From: Orientallactaga sibirica
Lineage: Eukaryota; Chordata; Mammalia; Rodentia; Dipodidae
DNA: 64,000 bases
NCBI GenBank assembly: GCA_036365145.1
Contig: JAEOAD010000015.1
Location: 36,719,501 to 36,783,500 of the forward strand
Direction of reading: 5' to 3'
The notes below the pieces were generated by a model that saw only the letters and a program-made list of their open reading frames with translations, searched no databases and was not told the DNA's origin. The translations under genes were made by a program, and so were the position numbers. Below, in pieces: positions 1 through 11,840 of the stretch. The stretch's first letter is position 1, and each line of letters starts with the position of its first letter.

Positions 1-730
1 AGCCCCAGTTGTTGCCTGTCCTTCCCTTTTGGGAGCCAGATGCCAGTCAGAGGCACAAGCTCTGTTCTAGTCTCGGTTTCCTGAAGGCAGGCTCTACTCT
101 CCTTTGGGGAGGCCATTGGAGTCCAGAGCACCTGTTGCAGGATGTGTCACAGTATAGAGGAGGCCCATTGTTTCTACGTAACTCATCTAGGCCTTAATCT
201 ATAATAAAGATTATCACATTATTTCACACACTGTCATTTTTTTTTTTTTTTTTACTTCTTGTTGGTTTAGAACTTAGATGTGAAAAATAGTGATGTTGGG
301 TCATTTGGATTATAATAATGATGACCTGTGGACATTTTCAGAGCTAAGCATTCCATTCACACAATTGCTCATGTTCACAATCCCATATTTCATGGTAGCT
401 GGAACTAGAGGTAACAATATAATACTGATAATCCTAGAAATACTAGCCCTAAAGTCTACTTTATAGAAACTTGATGTTAGAAGTGGCCTTGAAAGTTCAG
501 AGCTGGGTATCTGCCTCATGCATTTCTAATAACAAGAAATTCACCACACACGAGACATCTCACACTACCACTGGCCATCACCAACTGTCAGAAAGTCCTT
601 CCTGTTCTCATCACCTTCTATTTTGTGGGTCTCATTGACTGGTTCTAATTTGAGTATTGGGTAATTATATTTTGAAACAGTCACTCCAAAGTATATATTC
701 ATGATAATCTTAACTGAAATTGACATCCCA
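1..730. other. intronic sequence, no gene seen
   Basis: Contains a T16 run near 237-253. The part around 510-700 has the feel of a very old dispersed mammalian repeat, but I cannot assign a family. No exon or promoter signal is evident. Confidence 0.5.
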
Positions 731-734
731 TTAC

Positions 735-960
735 AGCATGGAAAAGGATATGGAGTTTAAGAGCAAGTGCTTTAGTGTTGGAAAGATCTAAATGTGAATC
801 CCTTCTCGATGTGTAACCTTGAGGTAGGTCACTTAAATTTTCTGAGCTATAACACTTGATTAATAACAGAGTTTTGAACTCTTAAAGAAGAGCCATTTGC
901 ACATTTGTAGGATTCCTAGGCATAATGCCTGGCCCAAAGTAAGGTTCAGTAAGCAGTGGC
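735..960 (+). repeat. MIR SINE fragment
   Basis: Order of motifs follows the MIR core: a 'GTGAATCCC...' stretch, 'TGTAACCTTGAGGTAGGTCACTTAA', 'TTTCTGAGC', then 'ATAATGCCTGGCCCAAAGTAAGG'. Highly diverged, as expected for a pre-rodent SINE. Confidence 0.7.
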
Positions 961-1479
961 TTTGGCATAGTTGCTAGTAGTCAGATCCTAGGGTGCAGAG
1001 ATATATACAACAGTCTCTGACATGAGGGACTATTATTAGTCTAGCAGAGGATACATGCACAAACTCATCATCTGAAGATCAGGCTACAGATTTCCCCCAG
1101 TCTGTTGTAACACCCTATTCTTTAAGTGAATGCAAACTCCCCAGAGCAGGCAGGTCCCTGGGGAACATTCATTCTAAAGAAACCAACAGAATGGAGGCAG
1201 ACAACAGGCTCTGGTGTTGCCAGTGTTTCTATGAGCAAGCCCTCCCAGGGATCTGTAATCCCACCTCTGGGAGCAGGGAGAACAGAAAGCTGCCAGCTGG
1301 CTCCTGGTAACCACAGCTTTGATTGTGAGGATTGGTTTACCTCTGTGCTGAGGTTGTGACCCTGCTCACAAGTTGGACAGGTGTCTGCTTTTGTGAACCT
1401 ACTCTTTATGCACCCCCATTGACACCTGATACATGTTGTTCTAAAAGAATATTAGAGGCCAAGCCTCCCTCACAGTAAT

Positions 1480-2150
1480 GCATTCTGACTCTGTCACTTT
1501 TCCTTGATCAGAACTTTCCAATATGTCTCATATGCCTTGTGATGAAAGTTCAAACCCTTTACTTGAGCATGCAAAGCCCTCTGGTATCTTGGCTCAACCT
1601 TTCATCTTCTGATGATCCTGATGACCTCTTTATGTCCTTCTATGCTTAATTCAAACAAAAACATGGTCACAGGCTGGGCGTGGTGGTGCATGCCTTTAAT
1701 CCTAGCACTTGTGAGGCAGAGGTAGGAGGGTTGCTGAGAGTTCGAGATCACCCTGAGATTACATAGTGAATTCCAGGTTAGCCTGGACTAGAGCGAGAGA
1801 CTACCTTGAAAAACCAAAAACAACATAAACAACAACAACCAAACCAAACCAAACCAAACAAAAAACCCAACTAAACGTGGTCACAGGTTTCTAGGTATGT
1901 ACTGAACATTGCTTTGTTACTTGTTCATCCCATGGTAAAATGAATTCCTGTCCAATTCTCTGAGGCTCAGTCATCTCTTCCCTGAGGCCTAGGCACAAAT
2001 GACTGTTTCTTCCTTGGAATCTATGGAAGATATATGTCTCAATGACAACATCTATCACATTCTGCCAGTCATCACAGTCATCTGTCCTGGTACTTCATAC
2101 ACAAGTGGCACCTCCTGGCGATCTTCACATACCCATTTTCACATGAGTTT
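1480..2150 (+). repeat. L2 LINE 3' region, split by a B1 insertion
   Basis: The left part has an 'AAACCCTTTACTTGAGC...GCAAAGCCCTCTGG' arrangement typical of the L2 3' region ('...ccttacaaggccctgcatgatctgg'). Similar diverged sequence continues after the B1 insertion at about 1673-1874. The right boundary is uncertain. Confidence 0.5.
1673..1874 (+). repeat. B1-type SINE with target-site duplication
   Basis: Begins GCTGGGCGTGGTGGTGCATGCC, has the 'TTTAATCCTAGCACTT' A/B-box region, the rodent 'TACATAGTGAATTCCAGGTTAGCCTGG' body and an A-rich tail of CAAAC units. Flanks 1661-1672 (ACATGGTCACAG) and 1875-1886 (ACGTGGTCACAG) form a 12-bp duplication with one mismatch, marking L1-mediated insertion into older L2 sequence. 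Confidence 0.93.
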
Positions 2151-2789
2151 CAAAGCCTTACTAGGGCAGGTGCTTAACTGAAATGAAATCTTTAGTCAGT
2201 GATTTCTAGCTACTTTCCTAGGAGCTTACTCTGATGTGGAAAGAATGAACCATAGAGTTAAGATGCACCCAAGAACATCATAAAAACACATTTTAGACCC
2301 AGCAAATATTTCTTTTAAAGAACAGAAGGTGTGATGATAGATTCATGTGCCTTGCAACTTCTTTAAAAAATCCATTAAATCATCAAAGGAGCTTACTTAG
2401 TAGTATGAGGTGTTCTCTGTCTGATTGGTGGTCTTCAACCAGGAGAGATGTATTAAAGGTTGTCATGAGAGGAAGAGCTGGTGTTACACACAGAGCCTTA
2501 GACTCGGTATCCACTAGATTACAACTCTTGCCTCCTGCTTTATGAAAGCCTGGTAAGACTAGTGTGGTCTGCTGGAAGTTCCATAATACTTTCCATCACA
2601 CAAAGTTTTTGGTATATGTTGTCTGGGTCTTAGTAAGGGTCAGATTCATTCTCTGTCATGCATCACTAAAAGGTGTGATGGAAAAAGTCCTCCCCTCTCC
2701 TCAAGTGACTTTCACCTTAGGGTAATCCTATTCAATTTGACCTTGGGAGCATGTCTTGAGTGCTCATTGGAAGCCATGATTACCTTCAC

Positions 2790-3145
2790 ATGAATTAGCA
2801 TTCCAGATAACACATTCAGGCTCAATGAGATCAAGTACCTGTCCAAGGTCACATGGCTGAACAAAGACACATTTGAATATGACCCAAAGTTCTTGGGGCC
2901 TTTCATTATGTCTCACTATCCTGAATAGTGAAGCAAAAGCCATGTTCTTGGCACAAGCTGTTTCTTTCTTAGGAAGGAACTGGGTTGGCATGGAAGTGCT
3001 GTAATATTTTATTAGATTGTTAGAGCTGGTATGGGCCATCCTGCAGACGGGAAGATATGGCTAGACCAAGTAAGTTGTCCAAGGTCATCCCTACAGTTTT
3101 TAATCAAGCCGGGACTTAGCTCTGCAGCTTAGGTCAGAGCTCTTT
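2790..3145 (-). repeat. MIR-like fragments
   Basis: Two antisense MIR signatures occur: 'CTGTCCAAGGTCACATGGCTGA' near 2838 and 'AGTTGTCCAAGGTCATCC...GCCGGGACTTAGCTCTGCAG' near 3071-3130. They may be two separate insertions. Confidence 0.6.
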
Positions 3146-3199
3146 TGAATGGGCAAGAATGAGAAAGGGAAGAGAGGTGTGGTATTCTCTGATCTTTGA

Positions 3200-3378
3200 C
3201 AGACCAGCCACTTTGCTTGAGATTTCATTATTACTCTACCTCCAAAGTGATGGGATTATAGGAGTGTGTCAACATGCCAGTTTTTTTAATGTAGTGGTTC
3301 TGGAGATCAAACCCAGTTTTGTTTTGCATACTAAGCAAGCACTCCAACAATTGAGCTATATTTCCTGTCTTAAGAACT
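3200..3378 (-). repeat. ID/B1-derived composite SINE remnant
   Basis: The left part resembles the start of an antisense B1 ('CTACCTCCAAAGTGATGGGATTATAGG'). The right part (about 3295-3370) is an antisense ID/tRNA-derived unit: 'GGAGATCAAACCCAG', 'CTAAGCAAGCACTCCAACAATTGAGCTATA'. Confidence 0.7.

Positions 3379-3379
<1 letters not shown>

Positions 3380-3424
<45 letters not shown>
3380..3424. repeat. (GT)n microsatellite
   Basis: About 22 uninterrupted TG units on the + strand, at the end of a B4-like SINE. Reads as (AC)n in the ELAVL4 transcript. Confidence 0.98.
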
Positions 3425-3425
<1 letters not shown>

Positions 3426-3645
3426 ACGCGCTTGTCAGAAGACAACATCAGGCATTATCCCTCAGGTACCACCCACATTTTTTGAGTAAGAGTTTCTCAT
3501 TGGCTGGTCAGTGAGCCCCAGGGATCTACCTGTCTCTGCCCACCATCATACCCAGCCTTTTTCTTTTTTTAACTTGGGTTCAAGGATTAAGCTCAGGTCC
3601 TCATGCTTGAAAGACAAGCATTTTACTGACTGGTCCCCAATCCAA
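3425..3645 (-). repeat. B4-like composite SINE
   Basis: Antisense B4-type landmarks in order: 'TCAGAAGACAACATCAGGCATT', 'CAGTGAGCCCCAGGGATCTACCTGTCTCTGCC', 'TTAAGCTCAGGTCCTCATGCTTG', 'GCATTTTACTGACTGGTCCCCA'. The preceding (GT)n is this family's usual 3' tail. Confidence 0.75.
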
Positions 3646-3734
3646 GAACTGGTTCTTTAATCCCTGGTGCCACCGATGTTTTATACCAGCACCACCCCAC
3701 CAAATTGTTTGGGATTAGGAAAATATTCTGTATC

Positions 3735-3885
3735 TATGCTGTCCAATGTGTGCTACATGTGGCTACTAAGCACTTAAAAACAGGCCTCGAGTAACTAAGC
3801 AACTCAATTTTTATTTAATTTTAATTAATTCAAAATCAGAATTAAATCTCTTTGGGGCTAATGGTTACTACATTAAACAGAGCAG
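3735..3885 (+). mobile_element. MER5A-like hAT-Charlie MITE
   Basis: Shows 'GCTGTCCAATGTGTGCTACATGTGGCTACTAAGCACTTAAAA' followed by 'GAGTAACTAAGCAACTCAATTTTTATTTAATTTTAATTAATTCAAA', the internal order of MER5A. Non-autonomous and inactive; one end has decayed. Confidence 0.8.
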
Positions 3886-4199
3886 GTTAAAGGCCAGAAC
3901 AATAAAAAGTCAAGTATCTCAGAGCTAGAAAGGACATTTAGGGTCATCTCGTCAGAATTCATGTTGGGATGGCAATTTCTTCTACACCATCCCTAATGAT
4001 TCCATCTGAATGGCTCTGATGATGAAGGACTCACTACTGTTCAAGGAAAATATTCTACTCTGACAGCTACATAAGCTTTCTTCCCAGATTTTTTAAAATA
4101 TAAAGCTGAAATAATGCCTTAGTATCATGACACAATTTTCTTTCCACAAGGATGGAAAAGTAGACATTGTGGGGTAGGTATGTAGGTGTACAGCTCTCT

Positions 4200-6240
4200 T
4201 TACATCTTTGTCATTCACCTCTAAACAAATGTTAGATTGTCAGTTGTTTTTAAAACAGGGAGCTGAAAATGGGATACCAGTCTGACCTGAGTAGACAAGA
4301 GATGACCACCATTTCCTAAAACCTGGAATCCTAAAACATCTGGGATGGGGTGTTGGTTGGTTTGTAAGGTGCTCACGTCACACTGTTGGCTTCTTTTATA
4401 CTTCAAACACCATTCCATGCACTTCTGAAAACCCAAGTGTTCTCTCAATATGTACCTGTCCAATTTTATTTTGTCATCCAGATCCAGAACAATTAAAATG
4501 ACCTTTAAGGTACTGGGATCCTATCAGCTTCATAGGGCTGAGAAAGCAAGGTATCTAGTTCTAGCTCTCCAATCCCTACACCTGGGTGTGTTCTAGATGA
4601 TTCACTCAAAAAATGTTAATAGGGCACTGGGAGGCCAAGCAGCCAAATCCACTCTACCACAAAATAGAGGGCAGCCAGTACAACTGGGATAATTGTGTTT
4701 CCGGTTTGCAGTGGCCTAGCCTGAACCCTCTCTTTAGGGATTCAGTGATCCTGCAACCTCCCAGCACTGCTGTACTGGCTCATACTACAGCTGTGGAAGG
4801 GGTCGGGTGTGTTCCTTTTTATTATTAACAAGACCTAGGAAGGCAGGCTATTATTTCTGGGTGGGGTGATATTCATCAGCAAAAAACGATCTGCTAACTC
4901 TCCAGGAAGCATTAAAGCCGTGATAGGAGAAATAATTGCTTATGCTAAGTGCAAAGAAAAGATGCTTCAGCAGAATGGAAGCCTTTAGCCAGGCAGGTGG
5001 ATGGCGGAAGAAGGGGAAGGGGAGGTACAGCTGTCCATGACCTCTGACAGAGGAAAGAAGCAGGAAGGGTGAAGGGGGAAACTGCAAAGCTCAAGTGTGG
5101 GGGGAGGGAGTGAGGGAAAGAGAGAGAGAGAGAGGCACCATTCCATTAGTGCTGTTAGGAGAATAAAGTGAAAATGGGGAAATGGTTAAGCAGCATCATA
5201 ACAGGAGAGACAGAGATGGCATAACAGAGCTTCCTCCCTTTTCTGAGAAGGGAGAAACCGCAAAGCTTTCATTCACACCAGCCCCTTTCCCAGTCTGACT
5301 CTGAGGAATTGGACTGCTGCCAGGGATAAGGCAACTTTCTTAATTCCCACCACTGCCTGCCCGAGTGCCAGCTCTCTGGGTTCTACTAAGAGTGGTAGAG
5401 GCATTTCCTTTGCCCCTTACTCTGAGACCTAGATTTGAGATAGCTCACATCCCCAGTTTTCACAAAAGCTATGCTTTAGAAATGTTTTATATCAAGTCAT
5501 ATTTTAATCATTTGAGCTCCATATAAGTATTAGGAAAGGTCACAAAATCATTTGTAAACTAGTAATTCAATGAGGAAAGGTCAAATATATATTTGTGTAT
5601 ACACACGTTTGTTATGTTAACATTATTGGGCTGGGAATGGCATTACAATTCAGTGCATTCAAAATTATTTAGAAATAAACATGTCTTGCTTTTAAACTAA
5701 GAGAAAAAAATTTAAATAAAATTGATGAAAACCAAATGTCCAAAGTTGGTAAAACCCACAGCAGTAGCCTGTGAGCTGTTGGTTCATAGTCAAACACTCC
5801 ATGTGGCATGCCATCAACAGATGAACCTTCCTGGAGCTTTGTTTTGGTCACATTGCTTTCCCACTTACACTTTGCATAGCTCTCATCACCTTCACAATAT
5901 CCAATGGGAACCTCTGTAGCCCATGACCACTCTATCATCCCACTGCAGCAGAGCTGAACTTTTGCATGTCTAAGTACCCTTCCTGAGGAGCAAACCTACA
6001 GAGACAGACCAAATGGTGAGCACCTTTCTAATCTTGTTTCTCACACCTAGAATAAAGCTCCAAAGGGAGTTGCCACCACTCTGAAAAGTTTAGCTGGAGT
6101 TTCACCAAGCCTTCAAACTCCATATGGACCAGGTTTTATTGAAGGTTCTCAGTGCAATGCAAATATCAATTCAAACAAACATTTTAGTGAGCATATTCCT
6201 TTTCTGAAGTAATTATAGAACTATCTAATATATTGTCTTT
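4200..6240. other. intronic sequence, nothing firmly recognised
   Basis: No exon, young repeat or promoter is visible. Contains a short GA run at 5118-5134. Short ORFs on both strands lack domains. Confidence 0.5.
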
Positions 6241-6245
6241 CTTTT

Positions 6246-6462
6246 TTATATTTTACTTATTTATATATTTTAGAGAGAGAAAAGGAGAGAGAGAGAGAGA
6301 GAGAGGGAGAGAATAGTCACACTAGGGCCTCCAGCTAGTGCAAACGAACTCCAGACACATGTGCCACCTTGTGTATCTGACTTACGTGGGTACTAAGGAA
6401 TTGAGCCTGGGGCCTTAGGATTCACAGGAAGGTTCCTTAACCACTAAGCCATCTCTCCAGTC
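6246..6462 (-). repeat. DIP-like tRNA-derived SINE, antisense
   Basis: Reads from a T/A-rich tail through a GA-rich tract (6273-6312), 'GGGCCTCCAGCTAGTGCAAACGAACTCCAGACACATG', 'CACCTTGTGTATCTG', and ends 'AACCACTAAGCCATCTCTCCAG', the complement of the family's tRNA-like head. Confidence 0.9.
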
Positions 6463-6539
6463 TTCCTGTTTTTGTTTCCTTCCTTCCTCTATTCCTCCCT
6501 CTCCTTTAATCTTATCTATCTTTCTCTCTCTTTCTCTTT

Positions 6540-6640
6540 CTTGACAGGGTCTTGCTATGAAGTCAGGCTGACCTTGAACTTATCAACCCTTGGCCTTAGC
6601 CTCCTGTATGCTGGAATTATCACAGTGCCTAGGCTAGTTT
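6540..6640 (-). repeat. Old B1-like fragment, antisense
   Basis: 'GACAGGGTCTTGCTATGAAGTCAGGCTGACCTTGAACTTATCAACC...CTCCTGTATGCTGGAATTATCACAGTGCC' matches a diverged antisense B1. Confidence 0.75.
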
Positions 6641-7334
6641 TGTTTGTCCTTAATTAGTGTGACAAAATGTGAACCACAGGTAACTAGATTCAATTGAGCA
6701 CTTCTTGGTAAGAGGCTGAAGAAGTGACAGTATAAATTCAGAAATTACTCTTTCAGAGCCCAGAAGAGGGACAGGACTAGGATGGGCATCAGATGCGGGG
6801 TCAAAGAGTACCAGGGAATCATTTCCCAGACTCTACAGCCTTTTGTCCCAGACTTTTGTTAGAGACAACTGGAATAAAAGAAAAGAAAACAAAAACTAAC
6901 AGCCCCCAAAACCTTAAATGAGGCAAACCATCTCCCCTGGGCTCACTGAAACATTAAGAAATGACCCAATTTTCCAAGTGGAGCTCCAGGCTGCTGCAGC
7001 AGGCCCATGGTCCACCCCATGGCTCCCTAACACACAAGGATGGGAAGATTTCCAGGGCACTGTCTTCTCTGATTCACCTAAATCTTGAAACTTTAGCCTG
7101 GAAACCAAGAGCCAAAAAGGAAATTATGTAAAATCAAATGTCTCCAAGTTAATGGTAGAAGTCCTGAACCATACTTCTGTTTACAATGAGCCTAGAAGAA
7201 CCACATAGTTCATCAGCTTGCTTTTTATATCTTTTCCCTAGCCAGAGAGTATAACCCATGTGTGTGCAGAGCTAAATACACACCCACTCACTCTCACAGA
7301 ATGCACGTGCTGCTACTTATGACCTACTGCCAGA

Positions 7335-7560
7335 GAGTTATTTTTAAAGCTTTTTTTTTCTCCAAATGCCATTTACCAACTGTGATCCTCTTTGGGCCTC
7401 AGTTTCCTCATTAGCATAAAGGAGATAATAGCATCTTCTTATATGGCTATTTTAAGAAACTGAGCTGTTGTGTAAAGCATTTAACTCCAGGGATAGTTCA
7501 AAGATTAAATGATGACAAGCATGTAGAATGATTACAATAATATTGGACACAGTGTAAATA
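7335..7560 (+). repeat. MIR SINE fragment
   Basis: 'CCAACTGTGATCCTCTTTGGGCCTCAGTTTCCTCATTAGCATAAAGGAGATAATAGCATC' is the MIR core, followed by a decayed 'AGATTAAATGATGACAAGCATGTAGAATG' 3' part. Confidence 0.85.
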
Positions 7561-7669
7561 TTCAAAGTAAGATAGCATTACAAATTTTTAAAATTTTCTC
7601 TCAAGCTTATGCTTACAAGCAGCTGCTATTCTGGCAGAATCCTTCACAAGCCCTTTGGATGCTAACTTC

Positions 7670-7748
7670 ACCTCAGCTGCCAGCTGTGTGGCTCGAGAAA
7701 AGACACTTCACCTCTCTAAGCCTGAACTCCATGGTTGAAATCTTCTTC
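7670..7748 (+). repeat. MIR core fragment truncated by a SINE insertion
   Basis: 'GCTGTGTGGCTCGAGAAAAGACACTTCACCTCTCTAAGCCTGAACTCC' is MIR-like and stops where the DIP-like SINE begins. Confidence 0.7.
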
Positions 7749-7751
7749 CAT

Positions 7752-7975
7752 TTAATTTAATTTAATTTAATTATTCAAGAGAGAGAAAGAGAGAGAGAGA
7801 GAGAAAGAAAAAGACAGAGAGGCAGGGGAATAGGTGTGCCAGGGCCTCTAGCCACGGAAATGAACTTCAGACACATGCCCCACCTTGTGCATCTGGCTTA
7901 CATGGATACTGGGGAATAGAACCTAGTTCCTTAGGTTTTGCAAGCAAGTGCCTTACTCTCTAAGCCATCTCTCCA
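7752..7975 (-). repeat. DIP-like SINE, antisense
   Basis: A TTTAA-repeat tail and GA-rich tract lead into 'GGGCCTCTAGCCACGGAAATGAACTTCAGACACATG', 'CTTGTGCATCTGGCTTACATGG' and 'CTCTAAGCCATCTCTCCAA'. Confidence 0.92.
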
Positions 7976-8438
7976 ACCCAGAAGTTGCAATACAAAGAGC
8001 AATTCCTCTGGAGTCATCATTTACAATAGTTATTGGGATAGTCAGTCATCATGCCCCTTGTCTGCTACAAGTTTAGACCCTGCCTACCACCTGACTTCAG
8101 TATGCATATACAGTCACTTTACAGCAACTTTAATAAAAGTGAAGTGGGTTTTTGTTGATAGGGAAACTATACTTTGTGGATACCTCTCACAGTAGCCAGG
8201 TGAAAAGCCACTAACTGACGATTGGCAAAATAATGTTGACATGTTTAAATTTGGGTTCAGAGGTTGAAAAATGATTATACAAAGATAAATTATTGAGTTC
8301 TTCTTTTCCTTCAGAATGCTTAGATAATTTTTTTTTGTTAGTTTCTACCCTCTAAAACATGGCAGATTTGACATTCAAGAAAGCCTAGTTTTGGTTTCTA
8401 ATGAACAGCTGGAAGATCTGGAAACACAATTAAATCAC

Positions 8439-8759
8439 CAGCAGCGCCACCATCACTTCTGCTATCACCACCACCACCATGACTGCAACCATCACCACCA
8501 CCACCACCATCACCGCCACCACCATTATCATCACTGCCATCATCATCACCACCACCACCATCATCACCACCACTGTTATCACCATTGCCATCATCATCAC
8601 CACCACCATCAACATCACCATCATCATTACCATCATCTCCACCACTACCACCACCATCACCACTTTACCATGATCACTATCATGACCAGCAGCATCACCA
8701 CTATCACCATCACCACCAGTACCAGAACCACCACCACCACCAGCAGCAGCACAATCACT
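8439..8759. repeat. CAC/CAT trinucleotide-rich repeat tract
   Basis: About 320 bp made almost entirely of CAC and CAT triplets with scattered CAG, TAT and TGC interruptions. One + frame reads as poly-histidine, another as Ile/Thr, and the - strand as Met/Val; none has coding context, so all these frames are artefacts of the repeat. In the ELAVL4 transcript it is a GUG/GAU-rich tract. Confidence 0.97.
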
Positions 8760-8809
8760 GCTCTTTTTGCCTGCTACTCATTCCAGTAACCATCACATCT
8801 TCAGGGCTT

Positions 8810-10365
8810 TTTTAGAACCTCCTCTAAAATCTAGATGCTCCCAGTTTAGGAATTAAGTCTTGGTTTATCTGCATCTACCCTGTATATCACACTTGAAGTT
8901 ATATGTTTTACAAGAAGCTCTTCAGAAGTGTGAAAGGGAGGCACAAAGTTGACCAAAGTTTGCAAGCATGTACTAGGTGCTCCCAAGGAGACCTATAATG
9001 CATGATTCCAAAGAAGATATTTGTTTTTTACAAATTGGCAAGTTATCTATTCCTTCATGGCAATCAGAGTAAAGAGATAAATCTCATGTCACTTATCAAA
9101 GCAAACTGAAGTAGAAGAAGTAAACAGTGGCCTGAAAGGCAAAAAAGCAATTTTAAGAAATTAATAAATGATGAGACTATTAACAGCACATGAAAAGGGC
9201 TTGCTGTTTTTCTTCCCTTTAATATGATTTTTTTTTTTTTACCTTAAACACTGTGTCCCTTTAGGAAAGGGAAGAAAAGTTAATAAAGGAACCCATCACT
9301 CAAACTTAATTTTTTTGTATGGCAAATAAACTGCTTTAATGAAAGGGCTGAAATCCCTAGGTTTGCACATTAAATTTTTATTTGTAGTAGAGAATGGAAA
9401 TTATTGATTCAGTGGTGGTATCATGCATTTTGAATCCTACAGTGCTTCAGGAGCCCACATTAATGCTGGGTGCAAATATGTTGGCAGCATTTTGATATAG
9501 GGAGAGTACAGGCTGGGGGCTGGGTGGAGAAAGGGATACAGAAAAGGGAAGGAGGCAGACCTGCTTTTTACAGAAAGAAAATAATCAATGTTCCTTGTCT
9601 CTAAGATCCATTTAGATAAAGATGTAATGATGGGCAAGGAGAGCATTCTGAAATCAGAAACGCGAGGTCCAATCTGTCTTTGGGGAAACCTCAGGGGTCT
9701 TAAGGAATACTTAAGAAAAAAAACAGTAAAATTGATGGCCGGTGATTTCATTCCAAACCTTTGGAGAAGAGTTAGGGTTTCAAGAAAACTGTAGAGGAAA
9801 GAAAAGTACCTTCCTCAGTTCAAGGTCAGGTTCAAAGTCAGGAAGAAAAAATGTCTGACATTCTAATTCTAAAACCCAACAGCACAGACCCACAAATACA
9901 GCTTTCAGTCTGGTGTGGTTTCATCAGTCAGGTGACACGAGCATCCTTTCTTTACTTAAAGTATGAAAATAGGTGTATTTTTCCTTTGAAAGAAAATAAT
10001 CTTCCTGCCTCTCAGAGGACTGTGTCATAATTAAACAACCCTTGATTATTTCCCCCTTAGAGAATTCATAGGAACTGATTCTAAGCCTTGAATAAGGCAG
10101 CCTGAATCAGACCCATTTTGGGTTCTTTGTGTACTATAGACAGTAGGAGAACAGGGAAAGCAATCATCTTTAGAAATAAGCTAAACACAATTGCAAAAGG
10201 AAAGCTGCTTAAAAAAGAAAGATAATCACATAATGTATTCCAAAAAGAGAAAGGTTTTGTTTTTGTTTTTATTACCTACCAGCTAAGATTATCTTATGTT
10301 GGTAGTTTCTCCTGTCAGTCTGGATGTTGGGAAAGTAGTTTTATTGGACTAAAAAGTTCTGGTTT
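8810..10365. other. intronic sequence, nothing firmly recognised
   Basis: No repeat with a clear family or exon is visible. T-rich run at 9228-9240. ORFs on both strands around 9437-9794 overlap each other and have no domain. Confidence 0.5.
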
Positions 10366-10369
10366 TGTG

Positions 10370-10625
10370 TTTTCAGATACTGAGAGCTGGTGCCATCTAT
10401 AGATTTCCATTCTGGGAGAGGTTTCTCTTTTGTCCTACTTTGCGTCAGACCTGCTGTCGTGAGGATAAGAGCGCCCAGGAGACACTTCCCTGCGGTTTAA
10501 TAGGCTATGAAGGATGGGACTCATTAATCGGCTGGCAGCTGCCCCTAAACAGAATGCTGCCTGGAGGTGGGGAAGAAGGAGAAGGGAGGCACCAAGGAGC
10601 TAGTGGCTCTATCCAGTAGACCATC
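10370..10625. promoter_or_regulatory. Candidate conserved noncoding/regulatory block
   Basis: Repeat-free, higher in GC and CpG than its surroundings, about 0.8 kb downstream of exon 3 in gene direction. It contains an E-box with palindromic flanks (GGCAGCTGCC, about 10532-10541), a RUNX-like TGCGGTTT (10491-10498) and a CATTAATC homeodomain-type site (10522-10529). This is inference from composition and motifs only; no alignment was possible. A G10 run follows at about 10637. Confidence 0.35.
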
Positions 10626-10794
10626 ACTGGCTGCCAGGGGGGGGGGGGCAAGGCAACTAGCATCCCCTCCCCAAGGAGCCCACATATCAAGTATGAACCA
10701 AGAGAGTGACAATCCAGCTATAAAAACCAGTACATTTCAGAGGAGTAGGCTCTGGGTTTCTGCTTTCTTGTTTGATTTAAACCAATGATTCCTG

Positions 10795-10942
10795 GGCCTG
10801 GGCTTGGTGGCACACATCAGCACTCAGTAGGCAGAGGTAGGAAGACCACTGTGGGTTCAAAGCCAGCCTGGGACTACAGAGTGAGTTCCATGTCATCCTG
10901 GGATAGATTGAGACCCTACCTCAATAAAACAAAACATGAAAG
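10795..10942 (+). repeat. B1-type SINE with 12-bp target-site duplication
   Basis: B1 body from 'CCTGGGCTTGGTGGCACACATC' to 'GAGACCCTACCTCAATAAAACAAAAC'. The flanks CAATGATTCCTG at 10783-10794 and 10943-10954 are identical. The A-box region has a deletion ('cacatcAGCACTC' lacks the 'TTTAATCCC' block). Confidence 0.93.
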
Positions 10943-11129
10943 CAATGATTCCTGAGATGTATGTTCACCTAATAGCTTTCACATTGCCAGATGACTATTT
11001 TTGTTGCTCCTTTATTATGTTCCCATTGATTTTATTGTCCCTATTACAGCAGTGCATTTGTTTACAATAGACATTCCTTTCCCATTCTTCAGTGGGAGGT
11101 TCCTAACCACTCTTAGGTAAAGCCCACAA

Positions 11130-11470
11130 GCTCAGTTAGCAAATAAGGCATTTCATGACTTGACCCTGGTCACTTTCTATCCTCTTCATCACCTACTATC
11201 AAAACCTAGGCCACAGTATTCATACTTGGGATAGCTTTTCTGCCTCAGCTTCTTCCCTTGGCTTGTTTTTGGCTATCTTTGTAGGTAAAGGCTGGTAAGC
11301 CCTCTTGCCGGCATCTTGAGTCCCAGATTACACATCTGCCTTCTGGATTAGAGGTTCCACAGCTCCTGGTCACTTCCTTCTATTCACCCTAACCTCACAA
11401 TTTTGTAATGGCTCGTGTCCTCTACTTAGTAGAATGGACAGTAAATACTTTTTGAATAAACAACAAACAC
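11130..11470 (+). repeat. L2 LINE 3' fragment adjoining exon 3
   Basis: Follows the L2 3' layout: 'AATAAGGCATTTCATGACTTGACCCTGGTCACTTTC', a pyrimidine-rich mid section, 'TTGAGTCCCAGATTACACATCTGCCTTCTGG', and a tail with 'ATGGACAGTAAATACTTTTTGAATAAA'. Lies about 100 bp from the exon 3 donor. Confidence 0.6.
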
Positions 11471-11477
11471 CATTTCA

Positions 11478-11840
<363 letters not shown>

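Noticed and set aside
5085..5140. GA-rich, G-rich stretch as a promoter or G-quadruplex
   Set aside because: Short, AT-rich surroundings, no CpG cluster or TATA/Inr arrangement that would support a promoter.
8391..8789. 132-codon ORF with poly-histidine
   Set aside because: It is the CAC/CAT repeat read in one frame. The other frames and the opposite strand are also open because of the repeat. No initiation or splice context.
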